DNA from: Lachnospiraceae bacterium UBA5899 | GTDB taxonomy: Bacteria > Bacillota > Clostridia > Lachnospirales > Lachnospiraceae | DNA length: 26,410 nucleotides | Direction: 5' to 3' | NCBI GenBank assembly: GCA_002432425.1 | Contig: DJEL01000002.1 | Coordinates: forward strand, 1 to 26,410 | Shown: one piece after another, positions 8,375 to 16,866 of the stretch | Layout: each line of letters starts with the position of its first letter | How positions within the stretch are numbered: position 1 is the first letter of the stretch | The notes under the pieces: model-generated | Told to the model about the DNA's origin: nothing | The model's database searches: none | What the model saw: the letters and a program-made list of their open reading frames with translations, nothing else | Position numbers and translations under genes: made by a program

Positions 8375-8444
8375 AATAATAAGCAATCAGTAACAAGAAC
8401 CAAACAACAAGAACCAAGTAACAAGAACCAAACAACAAAAATCA
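8375..8444. repeat. Imperfect 14-bp tandem repeat after the YihY gene
   Basis: Starting just behind the stop codon, AGTAACAAGAACCA (8389-8402), AACAACAAGAACCA (8403-8416), AGTAACAAGAACCA (8417-8430) and AACAACAAAAATCA (8431-8444) follow head to tail. A weaker copy occupies 8375-8388. The first and third full copies are identical. The array is almost free of T on the plus strand and ends 5 bases before the terminator hairpin. Confidence 0.85.
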
Positions 8445-8448
8445 GCTT

Positions 8449-8486
8449 ACACCCTCGAAACCGGACGGTATCGGGGGTGTTTTTTT
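8449..8486 (+). terminator. Intrinsic terminator after the YihY gene
   Basis: ACACCCTCGA (8449-8458) pairs with TCGGGGGTGT (8471-8480), with a single T-G wobble, and a run of seven T follows. Confidence 0.9.
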
Positions 8487-8499
8487 GTAATTTTTCGTC

Positions 8500-8528
8500 T
8501 TGACATACTGTACTACTATATGTATTAT
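8500..8528 (+). promoter_or_regulatory. Promoter of the GntR-ABC operon
   Basis: TTGACA (8500-8505) and TATTAT (8523-8528) are separated by 17 bases. The spacer and the region after the -10 box contain the two arms of an inverted repeat, so the promoter is probably repressible. Confidence 0.85.
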
Positions 8529-8555
8529 TGTATTAAGTGCTTAGTACAGTAGTAC
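8506..8555. promoter_or_regulatory. Probable operator for the GntR-type regulator
   Basis: TACTGTACTA (8506-8515) and TAGTACAGTA (8542-8551) are perfect inverted copies. A second, overlapping pair, GTACTACT (8510-8517) and AGTAGTAC (8548-8555), extends the symmetry. One arm starts directly after the -35 box and the other lies at about the transcription start. YtrA-type GntR regulators commonly bind such GTAC-rich symmetric sites in their own promoters, so autoregulation is a reasonable inference. Confidence 0.72.
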
Positions 8556-8597
8556 AGGGCGAAGCGTATCGATACGAAAATGAAAAGGAGTGAGCGG

Positions 8598-8966
8598 ATG
8601 GCTTGGGATTTTGACTCAGACAGACCGATTTACACACAGATTTTGGAGGAAATGAAACGCAGGATTACCACGGGCGTTTATAAGCCGGGAAGTAAAATTC
8701 CGGCGGTGAGGGAGCTTGCCATGGAGGCATGCGTAAACCCCAACACGATGCAGAAAGCATTGTCTGAATTAGAAAACATCGGACTTGTGGAAAGCAGGCG
8801 TACCTCCGGACGGTTTGTGACCGAAAATGTGGAAGACATCGGAAAGGAAAAAGAGGAGATAGCAAGAGAACAGGTGAAAATCTTTCTGTCCAAAATGGAA
8901 AAATTGGGTTTTGACAGAAAAGAAATGATATCCATGATTGAAAATATGGAGAAAGAAGAGGAGTAA
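8598..8966 (+). CDS. GntR family transcriptional regulator, YtrA subfamily
   Basis: 122 residues: a winged-helix GntR DNA-binding domain (about residues 8-75, with RPIYTQILEEMKRRI, KPGSKIPAVRELA, VNPNTMQKALSELENIGLVE and SGRFVTE) and only a short helical tail of about 40 residues. The missing large effector domain is the hallmark of the YtrA subfamily, whose members usually repress an adjacent ABC transporter operon. I chose the ATG at 8598 because AAGGAG lies seven bases upstream; the ATG at 8580 overlaps that ribosome binding site and is less likely. The ATPase gene starts 3 bases after the stop. Likely autoregulated through the inverted repeat at 8506-8555. Confidence 0.92.
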   Translation: MAWDFDSDRPIYTQILEEMKRRITTGVYKPGSKIPAVRELAMEACVNPNTMQKALSELENIGLVESRRTSGRFVTENVEDIGKEKEEIAREQVKIFLSKMEKLGFDRKEMISMIENMEKEEE

Positions 8967-8969
8967 ACA

Positions 8970-9671
8970 ATGCAGGAGAATGTATTTGTTTGTGAGAAAG
9001 TTTCAAAACGATATGGTAGCTTTCAGGCATTAAAACAGGTGAGTTTCTCGGTGGGAAAAGGAAAAATCGTAGGATTGCTCGGACCAAACGGCAGCGGAAA
9101 ATCCACCTTGATTAAGCTGGCAAACGGACTTTTGGTGCCGACGGAAGGAACCATTAAAATTGACGGGGAGCCGGTAGGGCACAAGACCAAAACCATGGTT
9201 TCCTACTTACCGGAACGTACGTACTTAAACACCTGGATGCGGGTGGAAGAAATGGTGGAGTATTTTGCGGATTTCTACGAGGACTTTTCCAAAGAGAAAG
9301 CCTATACCATGCTTAGCGAGCTGCATATTGACAGAAACCAGAGACTGTCCCAGTTGTCCAAAGGAAACAGGGAAAAGGTACAGCTTATTTTAGTAATGAG
9401 CCGGAACGCAAAGCTCTATATGCTGGATGAGCCCATCGGCGGCGTGGACCCTGCTGCCAGAGATTATATTTTAAGAACCATCATCGGCAACTACAACCCG
9501 GAAGCCACGGTTATCATTTCCACCCATTTAATCAGCGATGTGGAAAATATTCTGGATGAAGTGGTGTTCATTAAGGAAGGACAGCTCCTTATGCAGAAGG
9601 ATGTGGAAAGCATCCGTATGGAAAGCGGCAAGTCGATAGATGCATTGTTCAGGGAGGTATTCAAATGTTAG
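8970..9671 (+). CDS. ABC transporter ATP-binding protein
   Basis: 233 residues. The Walker A motif GPNGSGKST is at residues 38-46 and the Walker B/D-loop LYMLDEPIGGVD at about 150-161, with the switch His in STHLISD about 30 residues later. The signature motif reads LSKGN instead of LSGGQ, a degeneracy common in ABC-2 type exporters of this kind. The protein would energise the permease encoded next; the two reading frames overlap by 7 bases, indicating translational coupling. YtrA-controlled ABC systems are linked to cell-envelope stress or export of unknown substrates; the substrate cannot be read from the sequence. Confidence 0.94.
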   Translation: MQENVFVCEKVSKRYGSFQALKQVSFSVGKGKIVGLLGPNGSGKSTLIKLANGLLVPTEGTIKIDGEPVGHKTKTMVSYLPERTYLNTWMRVEEMVEYFADFYEDFSKEKAYTMLSELHIDRNQRLSQLSKGNREKVQLILVMSRNAKLYMLDEPIGGVDPAARDYILRTIIGNYNPEATVIISTHLISDVENILDEVVFIKEGQLLMQKDVESIRMESGKSIDALFREVFKC

Positions 9672-10477
9672 GAAAACTTTTGAAACATGATTTTAAGGCG
9701 TTATTCAGAAATTACGGTCTTCTTTTTATAGCTTTATTTGGTGTTACGTTTCTTTACAAACTGTATCTGCTTCTGCCGAGAAACATTGTTCTGGAATTTA
9801 CGAACAGTCTGATGGGAGTTTTGTATGTGGTAGTTATTCTGGGATGCCTGTTTGGCACTGTTGTGATTAACATCGTGCGGTTTTACAAAAATCTCGTCAC
9901 AGATGAGGGATATCTTACCTTTACCCTGCCGGTAAGCAGCAAACAGATTATTGCAAGCAAGTTAATCAGCTCACTGGTAATGGATATTCTTATGGCGGTT
10001 GCCATTCTGGTATCCACATCCCTGTTGCGAAATGATTTGGCTGTTATTGACGACCTGTATCGTTCATTTGAAATGACCCTGCAACAAATTTTCATCATGA
10101 AAGAATACCATGGGCTTTTTAACGTATTTATTTTATGCATGGGAATTATCTTCATATATGCACAGATGGCAGAGTTTACGGCAGTTGCGATAGGACAGAC
10201 CAACAGGACTCATAAAATTGCAGCCAGCGTTGGTGCCTATGCACTGATATATTTTATTACCCAGTGTGTGATGGGAGTGACCGTTTTCCTTTGGGCGAAT
10301 AAATTCAACCTGTATAATGTGGAAGTGGATATAACAACACTTTCTCTTACAGAGACAGCCATATTGAATGCCGTAAGCCGTTTGATGTCCATGATATGTA
10401 TTGTGGAAGTCGTCTTAGGCGTAGCATGCTTCTTCTTAACGGATTATCTTTTCGCAAAGAAGCTGAATCTGGAATAA
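9665..10477 (+). CDS. ABC-2 type transporter permease subunit
   Basis: 270 residues with about six hydrophobic segments, beginning MLGKLLKHDFKALFRNYG. The cytoplasmic stretch YLTFTLPVSSKQIIASKL after the second membrane segment is typical of permeases paired with YtrA-type ATPases. The start ATG lies inside the end of the ATPase gene and the ribosome binding site AGGGAGG is within that gene. The partner is the preceding ATPase; together they would form a transporter of unknown substrate in the cytoplasmic membrane. No terminator follows; the promoter of the T-box leader begins 7 bases after the stop. Confidence 0.88.
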   Translation: MLGKLLKHDFKALFRNYGLLFIALFGVTFLYKLYLLLPRNIVLEFTNSLMGVLYVVVILGCLFGTVVINIVRFYKNLVTDEGYLTFTLPVSSKQIIASKLISSLVMDILMAVAILVSTSLLRNDLAVIDDLYRSFEMTLQQIFIMKEYHGLFNVFILCMGIIFIYAQMAEFTAVAIGQTNRTHKIAASVGAYALIYFITQCVMGVTVFLWANKFNLYNVEVDITTLSLTETAILNAVSRLMSMICIVEVVLGVACFFLTDYLFAKKLNLE

Positions 10478-10484
10478 AAAGTCC

Positions 10485-10513
10485 TTGACTTTTCTTATTT
10501 TGCTCATTACAAT
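10485..10513 (+). promoter_or_regulatory. Promoter of the T-box-pheST transcript
   Basis: TTGACT (10485-10490) and TACAAT (10508-10513) with a 17-base spacer. The predicted start is near 10520, immediately ahead of the T-box leader. Confidence 0.85.
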
Positions 10514-10519
10514 GAGGTT

Positions 10520-10775
10520 TAGTGAAAAGCTGTGAAAGCGTAAAGTAGCAATGCATTTTCTGTCAGAGAGAGAGGATCACCGGCTGCAAGTCCTCTTCAG
10601 TTCTTATGCTTTGTGAATTTCCCGCCGGAGCTGCCTGCCGAACCCTTGTAGGAATATGACGGAAAGTAGGACAGGACGTGACACGCGTTAAGTGAAATGA
10701 GTGCCCGGGCAACCGGGAAATTGGGTGGTACCACGGATTTGATTCGTCCCTTGCAGATGCAGGGGACGTTTTTTT
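10520..10775 (+). promoter_or_regulatory. Phenylalanine T-box riboswitch
   Basis: The leader contains the canonical T-box GGGTGGTACCACGG (10723-10736) followed by a terminator, CGTCCCTTGCA (10745-10755) with TGCAGGGGACG (10758-10768) and seven T. Stem I is closed near CCGGC (10580-10584) and GCCGG (10624-10628). In the specifier loop just before the second arm, GAATTTCCC offers TTT or TTC, both phenylalanine codons, matching the gene that follows. Uncharged tRNA-Phe would stabilise the antiterminator and allow transcription of pheS and the genes after it. Which of the two overlapping triplets is read was not resolved. Confidence 0.93.
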
Positions 10776-10853
10776 ATGTCTTTATTTAAGAAAACAAGAC
10801 GGACGATGACCTTCCCTGCAAACGAAATTTTTATAAAAAGAGAGGATTTCACC

Positions 10854-11873
10854 ATGAAAGAAAAATTGGAACAAATCAAAGCGCAGGCATTGGCGCAGAT
10901 TGAAGCCAGCGATGCCCTGGACAAGTTAAACGAAGTACGTGTCAATGTACTTGGTAAAAAGGGTGAGCTGACAGCCGTTTTAAAATCCATGAAGGATGTT
11001 TCTCCCGAAGAACGTCCCAAGGTCGGCCAGATGGTAAACGAAACCAGAGAGGAAATTGAGAAGGTTTTGGATGCTGCCAAGGCAAGAATGGAAAAAGCGG
11101 TCAGAGAAGCCAAGTTAAAAGCAGAAGTTATCGACGTAACCCTGCCTGCCAAGAAAGCCCTGATCGGACACAGACATCCCAATACCATCGCCCTTGAAGA
11201 AGTAGAGCGAATCTTCATCGGTATGGGTTATGATGTGGTGGAAGGTCCCGAAATCGAAAAAGACTATTACAACTTTGAAGCCCTGAACATTCCCGCAGAC
11301 CATCCCGCCAAGGATGAACAGGATACCTTCTATATTACCGGGGAGTTCTTACTTCGTACCCAGACCTCCGGCACCCAGGTACATGAAATGGAAAAAGGCA
11401 AGCTGCCCATCCGTATGTTAGCGCCCGGACGTGTATTCCGTGCCGATGAAGTGGATGCTACCCATTCTCCCTCCTTCCATCAGATTGAAGGACTGGTTAT
11501 TGACAAAAACATTACCTTCTCCGACTTAAAGGGTACTCTGGCAGAGTTCGCAAGAGAGCTTTTCGGAGAAGATACCAAGGTTAAATTCAGACCCCATCAC
11601 TTCCCGTTCACAGAGCCTTCCGCTGAAATGGATGTGTCCTGCTTCAAGTGCGGCGGCAGCGGATGCCGTTTCTGCAAGGGCAGCGGCTGGATTGAAATTT
11701 TAGGCTGCGGCATGGTACATCCCCATGTACTGGAGATGAGCGGCATTGACCCGGAAGAATACACCGGATTTGCCTTCGGCGTCGGCCTGGAGCGTATTGC
11801 CCTCTTAAAATATGAAATTGATGACATGCGTCTTTTATACGAAAACGATATCCGTTTCTTAAAGCAGTTTTAA
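10854..11873 (+). CDS. pheS: Phenylalanine-tRNA ligase alpha subunit
   Basis: 339 residues, the normal length. An N-terminal coiled coil (about 1-85) is followed by the class II catalytic core with motif 2 around FRADEVDATHSPSFHQIEG and motif 3 at GFAFGVGLERIALLKYEI near the C-terminus. A Cys-rich loop (CFKCGGSGCRFCKGSGW) is normal for bacterial PheS. With PheT it forms the alpha2-beta2 enzyme that charges tRNA-Phe. The ATG at 10854 follows AGAGGA at seven bases. An in-frame ATG at 10776 abuts the T-run of the T-box terminator and has no ribosome binding site, so I reject it. Confidence 0.97.
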   Translation: MKEKLEQIKAQALAQIEASDALDKLNEVRVNVLGKKGELTAVLKSMKDVSPEERPKVGQMVNETREEIEKVLDAAKARMEKAVREAKLKAEVIDVTLPAKKALIGHRHPNTIALEEVERIFIGMGYDVVEGPEIEKDYYNFEALNIPADHPAKDEQDTFYITGEFLLRTQTSGTQVHEMEKGKLPIRMLAPGRVFRADEVDATHSPSFHQIEGLVIDKNITFSDLKGTLAEFARELFGEDTKVKFRPHHFPFTEPSAEMDVSCFKCGGSGCRFCKGSGWIEILGCGMVHPHVLEMSGIDPEEYTGFAFGVGLERIALLKYEIDDMRLLYENDIRFLKQF

Positions 11874-11926
11874 TTGAAAAAAGTTGAAGAGATTGAATGA
11901 TTAAAGTAGAATGAGAGGAAAGAAAC

Positions 11927-14353
11927 ATGAATACAGCATTATCATGGATTAAAGCATATGTGCCGGGACTTACCTGTACCGACCAGGAATACTGCGACAG
12001 AATGACCCTTACCGGAACAAAGGTAGAGGGCTTTGAAAGAATGGATAAAAACCTTGAGAAAATCGTTGTGGGCCAGATTGAAAAAATCGAAAAGCACCCG
12101 GATGCGGACAAGCTGATTGTCTGCCAGGTAAACATCGGTTCCGGGGTGATCCAGATTGTAACCGGCGCACCCAATGTAAAAGTAGGCGACAAGGTTCCCG
12201 TTGTTTTGGACGGCGGCAAAGTAGCAGGCGGTCATGACGGCGGCCCATTACCGGAAGACGGCATTGACATTAAGGCAGGAAAACTGCGCGGCGTACCGTC
12301 AAACGGTATGATGTGTTCCATCGAAGAACTTGGTTCTTCCAAGGATATGTATCCGGACGCACCGGACAACGGCATTTACATTTTCCCGGACAGCGTAAAG
12401 GTAGGTGATGACGCCATCGAAGTACTGGGTCTGCATGACACCGTATTTGAATACGAAATCACCAGCAACCGTGTGGACTGCTACAGCATTTTAGGTATTG
12501 CCAGAGAAGCAGCCGCAACCTTTGACAAGCCCTTCGTGCCTCCCGTTGTGGAAGTAAAAGAAGCAGGAGACGATGTAAACAACTACATCAAGGTTTCCAT
12601 TGAAGATACCGACCTCTGCACCAGATACTGTGCAAGAGTATGCAGGAATATCAAAATCGGACCTTCTCCCGAATGGATGCAGAGAAGACTGGCAGCCAGC
12701 GGCATCCGTCCCATCAACAACCTGGTTGACATTACCAACTATGTGATGGAAGAATACGGACAGCCCATGCATGCATACGACCTTTCCACCATTGCAGGCG
12801 GACAGATTATCGTAAGACGTGCCAAGGACGGGGACGAATTTGTGACCCTGGACGGTCAACCCAGAAAATTAGACAATAATGTCCTGATGATCTGCGATGC
12901 GGAAAAAGAAATCGGTGTAGCCGGCATCATGGGCGGTGAAAACTCCATGATTACGGACGAAGTAAAGACCGTACTGTTTGAAGCGGCGACCTTCAACGGC
13001 CCGAACATCCGTAAATCCGCCAAGAGACTGGGACTTAGAACCGAAGCATCCGGTATCTTTGAAAAGGGTCTTGACCCTGCCAATGCCAAGGCTGCCATCG
13101 ACAGAGCCTGCCAGCTCATTGTAGAGCTGGGCTGCGGCGAAGTGGTAAGCGGTACCGTAGAAGAGGGGCTTCCCATCAAACCCTTACGCGTGCTTCCTTT
13201 TGAACCCGCAAAATATAATGCACTGCTCGGTACAGCCGTTACCGAGGAACAGATGCTTGCCATTTTCAAGAAACTGGAAGTGGAAGTAAGGGACGGAAAA
13301 GACGGCAAGGAGCTTGTTATTCCTTCCTTCCGTCAGGATCTGGCAGGCCGTGCGGATATGGCAGAGGAAGTAGCCCGTTTCTTCGGCTATGACAAAATTC
13401 CCACCACACTGCCCAAGGGCGAAACTACAACCGGTAAGCTTTCCTTCAAGCTTCGTATTGAGCAGAAGGCAAGGGATATTGCAGAGTACTGCGGTTTTTC
13501 ACAGGGTATGTGCTACTCCTTTGAAAGTCCCAAGGTATTTAACAAATTACTGCTGGATGAGGACGATAAGGCAAGAGCGGCAATTACCATTGCCAACCCT
13601 TTAGGCGAGGATTTCTCCATTATGAGAACCTTATCCTTAAACGGCATGCTGACCAGCCTTTCCACCAACTACAACAGAAGAAACAAGAATGTAAGATTAT
13701 ATGAATTGGGCAATATTTATCTGGCAAAATCCCTGCCCCTGACCGAGCAGCCGGAGGAAAGAATGCAGTTTACCTTAGGCATGTACGGCGACGGCGATTT
13801 CTATAGCTTAAAGGGTGTTGTGGAGGAATTCTTTGACAGCATCGGCATGAAGAAGCGAATTGTGTACGACCCCAAGGCAGGCAAAAACTTCCTGCATCCC
13901 GGACGTCAGGCAAAAATTGTTTACGAAGGCGAAGAATTGGGTTATATTGGAGAAGTACACCCCGCTGTATGCGACAACTATGCCATCGGCACCAGAGTTT
14001 ATGTAGCCGTAATTGATATTTTGAATGTACTGGATTTTGCAACCTTTGACCGCAAGTACGAAGGCATTGCCAAGTATCCTGCCGTAACCAGAGATATTTC
14101 CTTAGAGGTTCCCAAGACCGTTCTGGCAGGCGATATCGAGGGCGTCATTGCCCAGAGAGGCGGCAAAATTCTGGAGTCTTACCAGTTGTTCGACTTATAC
14201 GAAGGCGACCAGATTAAAGAAGGCTACAAGTCCATGGCTTATTCCGTTACCTTCCGTGCAAAGGACAGAACCCTGGAAGAGAGCGATGTGACAGGAGCCA
14301 TGAAGAAAATCTTAAACGGTCTGGAACAGCTCGGTGCTACCTTACGTCAATAA
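11927..14353 (+). CDS. pheT: Phenylalanine-tRNA ligase beta subunit
   Basis: 808 residues, full length. In order: the OB-fold tRNA-binding domain (about 40-150, VVGQIEKIEKHPDADKL), the B3/B4 editing domain (about 210-400), the B5 domain (about 405-475), the catalytic-like core and a C-terminal ferredoxin-fold anticodon-binding domain (about 715-808, beginning KYPAVTRDISLEVPK). It supplies editing of mis-charged Tyr-tRNA-Phe and tRNA binding for PheS. It lies 53 bases after pheS with GAGAGGAAAG upstream of the ATG and is expected to be transcribed from the T-box promoter. Confidence 0.97.
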   Translation: MNTALSWIKAYVPGLTCTDQEYCDRMTLTGTKVEGFERMDKNLEKIVVGQIEKIEKHPDADKLIVCQVNIGSGVIQIVTGAPNVKVGDKVPVVLDGGKVAGGHDGGPLPEDGIDIKAGKLRGVPSNGMMCSIEELGSSKDMYPDAPDNGIYIFPDSVKVGDDAIEVLGLHDTVFEYEITSNRVDCYSILGIAREAAATFDKPFVPPVVEVKEAGDDVNNYIKVSIEDTDLCTRYCARVCRNIKIGPSPEWMQRRLAASGIRPINNLVDITNYVMEEYGQPMHAYDLSTIAGGQIIVRRAKDGDEFVTLDGQPRKLDNNVLMICDAEKEIGVAGIMGGENSMITDEVKTVLFEAATFNGPNIRKSAKRLGLRTEASGIFEKGLDPANAKAAIDRACQLIVELGCGEVVSGTVEEGLPIKPLRVLPFEPAKYNALLGTAVTEEQMLAIFKKLEVEVRDGKDGKELVIPSFRQDLAGRADMAEEVARFFGYDKIPTTLPKGETTTGKLSFKLRIEQKARDIAEYCGFSQGMCYSFESPKVFNKLLLDEDDKARAAITIANPLGEDFSIMRTLSLNGMLTSLSTNYNRRNKNVRLYELGNIYLAKSLPLTEQPEERMQFTLGMYGDGDFYSLKGVVEEFFDSIGMKKRIVYDPKAGKNFLHPGRQAKIVYEGEELGYIGEVHPAVCDNYAIGTRVYVAVIDILNVLDFATFDRKYEGIAKYPAVTRDISLEVPKTVLAGDIEGVIAQRGGKILESYQLFDLYEGDQIKEGYKSMAYSVTFRAKDRTLEESDVTGAMKKILNGLEQLGATLRQ

Positions 14354-14370
14354 GGAAAGGAGTATTAAAA

Positions 14371-15777
14371 TTGGAACGTAAAAATTTATGGGAAGTTTAT
14401 GATGAAAAACAGTTAAAGGAACTGGAAAAACTCTCTGCGGAATACAGAGAGTTCCTGGATAACGGCAAAACAGAGAGAGAATGCATCGATACCATCGTCA
14501 ATCTCTGTGAAGAGAAAGGCTATGTGGAACTGGAAAAAGCCATTGCCGAAGGTAAGAAGTTAAAGAAGGGCGACAAGGTATATTCCGTATGGATGAATAA
14601 GTCCATTGCCCTGTACCAGTTAGGCGAAAAGCCCATGACAGAAGGTCTGAATATCTTAGGTGCCCACATCGATTCCCCGAGAATGGATGTGAAGCAGAAC
14701 CCCCTTTATGAGGACGGCGGCTTTGCTTATTTAGATACTCATTACTACGGCGGTATCAAGAAGTACCAGTGGGTAACTCTTCCCCTGGCTCTTCACGGCG
14801 TTATTGTGAAAAAAGACGGCACGACCGTAGAAGTAAATGTGGGAGAAGAGGATGACGACCCCGTATTCTTCATTTCCGACATTCTCATTCATTTAGCGGC
14901 AGAGCAGATGGAAAAGAAAGCTGCCAAGGTTATCGAAGGCGAAGCTTTGGACCTGATTGTAGGCAGCAAGCCCATTACCATTAAGCCGGGTGAAAAAGAA
15001 GAGAAAGCCAAGGAAGCCGTAAAAGCAGGCATTCTGGATATCTTAAAGAAAACCTATGATGTGGAAGAGGAGGATTTCCTTTCTGCAGAGTTAGAGGTTG
15101 TTCCCGCAGGCCATGCCAGAGAAGCAGGCTTCGACAGAAGCATGATTTTAGCATACGGTCAGGACGACAGAGTTTGCGCATTTACTTCCTTAAAGGCAAT
15201 GCTCGATACCAAGAAGACCGACAGATGCATGTGCTGCATCCTGGTAGATAAGGAAGAAATCGGTTCCGTCGGTGCAACCGGTATGCAGTCCCGTTTCTTT
15301 GAAAACAGCGTGGCAGAGCTCATGAACCTCACCGGAGAATACAGCGAACTGAATGTCAGAAGATGTCTGGCACATTCCTGCATGCTTTCCTCCGATGTCA
15401 GCGCCGGCTTTGACCCCACTTACGCATCCTGCTTTGAAAAGAAGAATGCGGCATTCTTAGGACAGGGCATGGTATTCAACAAATTTACCGGTGCCAGAGG
15501 AAAGTCCGGCTCCAACGATGCCAATGCCGAATACATGGCTCATATCCGTGGCATTTTTGAAAAAGCAGGCATCGGCTTCCAGACCGCAGAACTTGGTAAA
15601 GTCGATGTGGGCGGCGGCGGAACCATCGCTTACATTTTAGCTCTTTACGGCATGAATGTTATCGACAGCGGTGTTGCCGTACTGAACATGCATGCACCCT
15701 GGGAAGCTACCAGCAAGGCAGATATTTACGAGACATACAGAGGTTACAAGGCATTTGTTGAAGGAGCCTGTTTATAA
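14371..15777 (+). CDS. M18 family aminopeptidase
   Basis: 468 residues, the usual size for the M18 (aspartyl aminopeptidase-type) dodecameric zinc peptidases. Metal ligands and catalytic acids are visible in LGAHIDSPRMD (about 97), VDKEEIGSVGATGMQ (about 291-305) and MHAPWE (about 440). These enzymes take N-terminal residues off peptides in the cytoplasm and so recycle amino acids. The start is a TTG at 14371 with AAAGGAG eight bases upstream, only 17 bases after pheT, so it is almost certainly in the T-box-controlled transcript. The queA start codon follows its stop codon directly. Substrate preference (Asp/Glu or hydrophobic) cannot be set from the sequence. Confidence 0.93.
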   Translation: MERKNLWEVYDEKQLKELEKLSAEYREFLDNGKTERECIDTIVNLCEEKGYVELEKAIAEGKKLKKGDKVYSVWMNKSIALYQLGEKPMTEGLNILGAHIDSPRMDVKQNPLYEDGGFAYLDTHYYGGIKKYQWVTLPLALHGVIVKKDGTTVEVNVGEEDDDPVFFISDILIHLAAEQMEKKAAKVIEGEALDLIVGSKPITIKPGEKEEKAKEAVKAGILDILKKTYDVEEEDFLSAELEVVPAGHAREAGFDRSMILAYGQDDRVCAFTSLKAMLDTKKTDRCMCCILVDKEEIGSVGATGMQSRFFENSVAELMNLTGEYSELNVRRCLAHSCMLSSDVSAGFDPTYASCFEKKNAAFLGQGMVFNKFTGARGKSGSNDANAEYMAHIRGIFEKAGIGFQTAELGKVDVGGGGTIAYILALYGMNVIDSGVAVLNMHAPWEATSKADIYETYRGYKAFVEGACL

Positions 15778-16815
15778 ATGACACAGAATTTGCAGAAATC
15801 CGATTTTTATTTTGACCTGCCGGAGGAACTGATTGCACAGGACCCGCTTGAGGACCGTTCCTCCTCCAGACTTCTTGTTCTGGATAAGGAAACGGGAGAA
15901 ACTTCCCACCACATTTTTAAGGAAGTGATTAACTACTTAAATCCCGGGGACTGCCTGGTGCTTAACAACACCAAGGTCATTCCGGCAAGATTAATCGGTC
16001 ACAAAGAAGATACGGGAGCAGCCATTGAAGTGCTGCTCTTAAAGCGAAAAGAAAATGACATCTGGGAAACCCTGGTGAAGCCGGGCAAAAAGTGTAAACC
16101 GGGCACGAAAATCGTATTCGGAGAGGGACTTTTACATGCCACCGTATTAGAGACCGTAGAGGACGGCAACCGTCTTATTCAGTTTTCCTATGAAGGCATT
16201 TTTGAAGAAATACTGGACAAGTTAGGCGAAATGCCCCTGCCTCCTTACATTACCCACAAGCTGCAGGACAAGAACCGTTACCAGACCGTCTATGCCAAGT
16301 ATGAGGGCAGTGCGGCGGCTCCTACGGCGGGACTTCATTTTACCAAAGAACTTCTGAAACAGATTGAAGAAAAGGGCATCGATATTGCTTACGTTACCCT
16401 GCATGTAGGACTCGGTACGTTCCGTCCGGTCAAGGTGGACAATATTTTAGAGCACCATATGCATTCCGAATTTTATCAGGTGACGAAGGAAGCTGCCGAT
16501 AAAATCAACAAGGCAAAAAAAGAAGGACACCGGGTTATCTGCGTGGGCACCACAAGCTGCCGTACCGTGGAGAGCGCCGCGGATGAAAACGGCATGGTAA
16601 AAGAAGGCTGTGACAATACGGAAATTTTTATCTATCCGGGTTACAAATTCAAGGTGCTGGATGCGCTGATTACCAATTTCCATCTGCCGGAGTCCACTCT
16701 GGTTATGCTGGTTTCCGCCCTTGCAGGCAGGGAACATATCTTAAATGCCTACGAGGAAGCCATCCGGGAAAAATACAGATTTTTCTCTTTTGGCGATGCC
16801 ATGTTGATTAAATAG
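15778..16815 (+). CDS. queA: tRNA preQ1(34) S-adenosylmethionine ribosyltransferase-isomerase
   Basis: 345 residues, full length, starting MTQNLQKSDFYFDLPEELIAQ. Family hallmarks include the N-terminal DFYFDLPEELIAQDP, the NNTKVIPARL stretch, GLHFTKELL, TLHVGLGTFRPV and the C-terminal LITNFHLPESTLVMLVSA. QueA transfers and isomerises the ribosyl part of SAM onto preQ1 at tRNA position 34, making epoxyqueuosine in tRNAs with GUN anticodons (Asp, Asn, His, Tyr). The ATG touches the stop codon of the M18 gene and its AAGGAG lies inside that gene, indicating coupling. The usual partner tgt is not in the window. Confidence 0.97.
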   Translation: MTQNLQKSDFYFDLPEELIAQDPLEDRSSSRLLVLDKETGETSHHIFKEVINYLNPGDCLVLNNTKVIPARLIGHKEDTGAAIEVLLLKRKENDIWETLVKPGKKCKPGTKIVFGEGLLHATVLETVEDGNRLIQFSYEGIFEEILDKLGEMPLPPYITHKLQDKNRYQTVYAKYEGSAAAPTAGLHFTKELLKQIEEKGIDIAYVTLHVGLGTFRPVKVDNILEHHMHSEFYQVTKEAADKINKAKKEGHRVICVGTTSCRTVESAADENGMVKEGCDNTEIFIYPGYKFKVLDALITNFHLPESTLVMLVSALAGREHILNAYEEAIREKYRFFSFGDAMLIK

Positions 16816-16832
16816 GAAATTTGCGGTAGAAT
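16804..16832 (+). promoter_or_regulatory. Promoter of the PilZ-VanZ pair
   Basis: TTGATT (16804-16809), inside the end of queA, and TAGAAT (16827-16832) are separated by 17 bases. The start would be near 16839, 28 bases before the PilZ ATG. Confidence 0.65.
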
Positions 16833-16866
16833 AGGCATATCCAAACACCAAAGAAGGGAGTGCGGC

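Noticed and set aside
8375..8444. CRISPR array
   Set aside because: The 14-bp units are contiguous with no spacers and there are no cas genes nearby.
10776..10853. Longer pheS start
   Set aside because: The ATG at 10776 directly follows the T-run of the T-box terminator and has no ribosome binding site, while 10854 gives the normal 339-residue PheS.
11884..11912. TTGAAG-17-TAGAAT promoter between pheS and pheT
   Set aside because: Its start would leave about 8 bases before the pheT ATG, so the ribosome binding site would be lost from the transcript.
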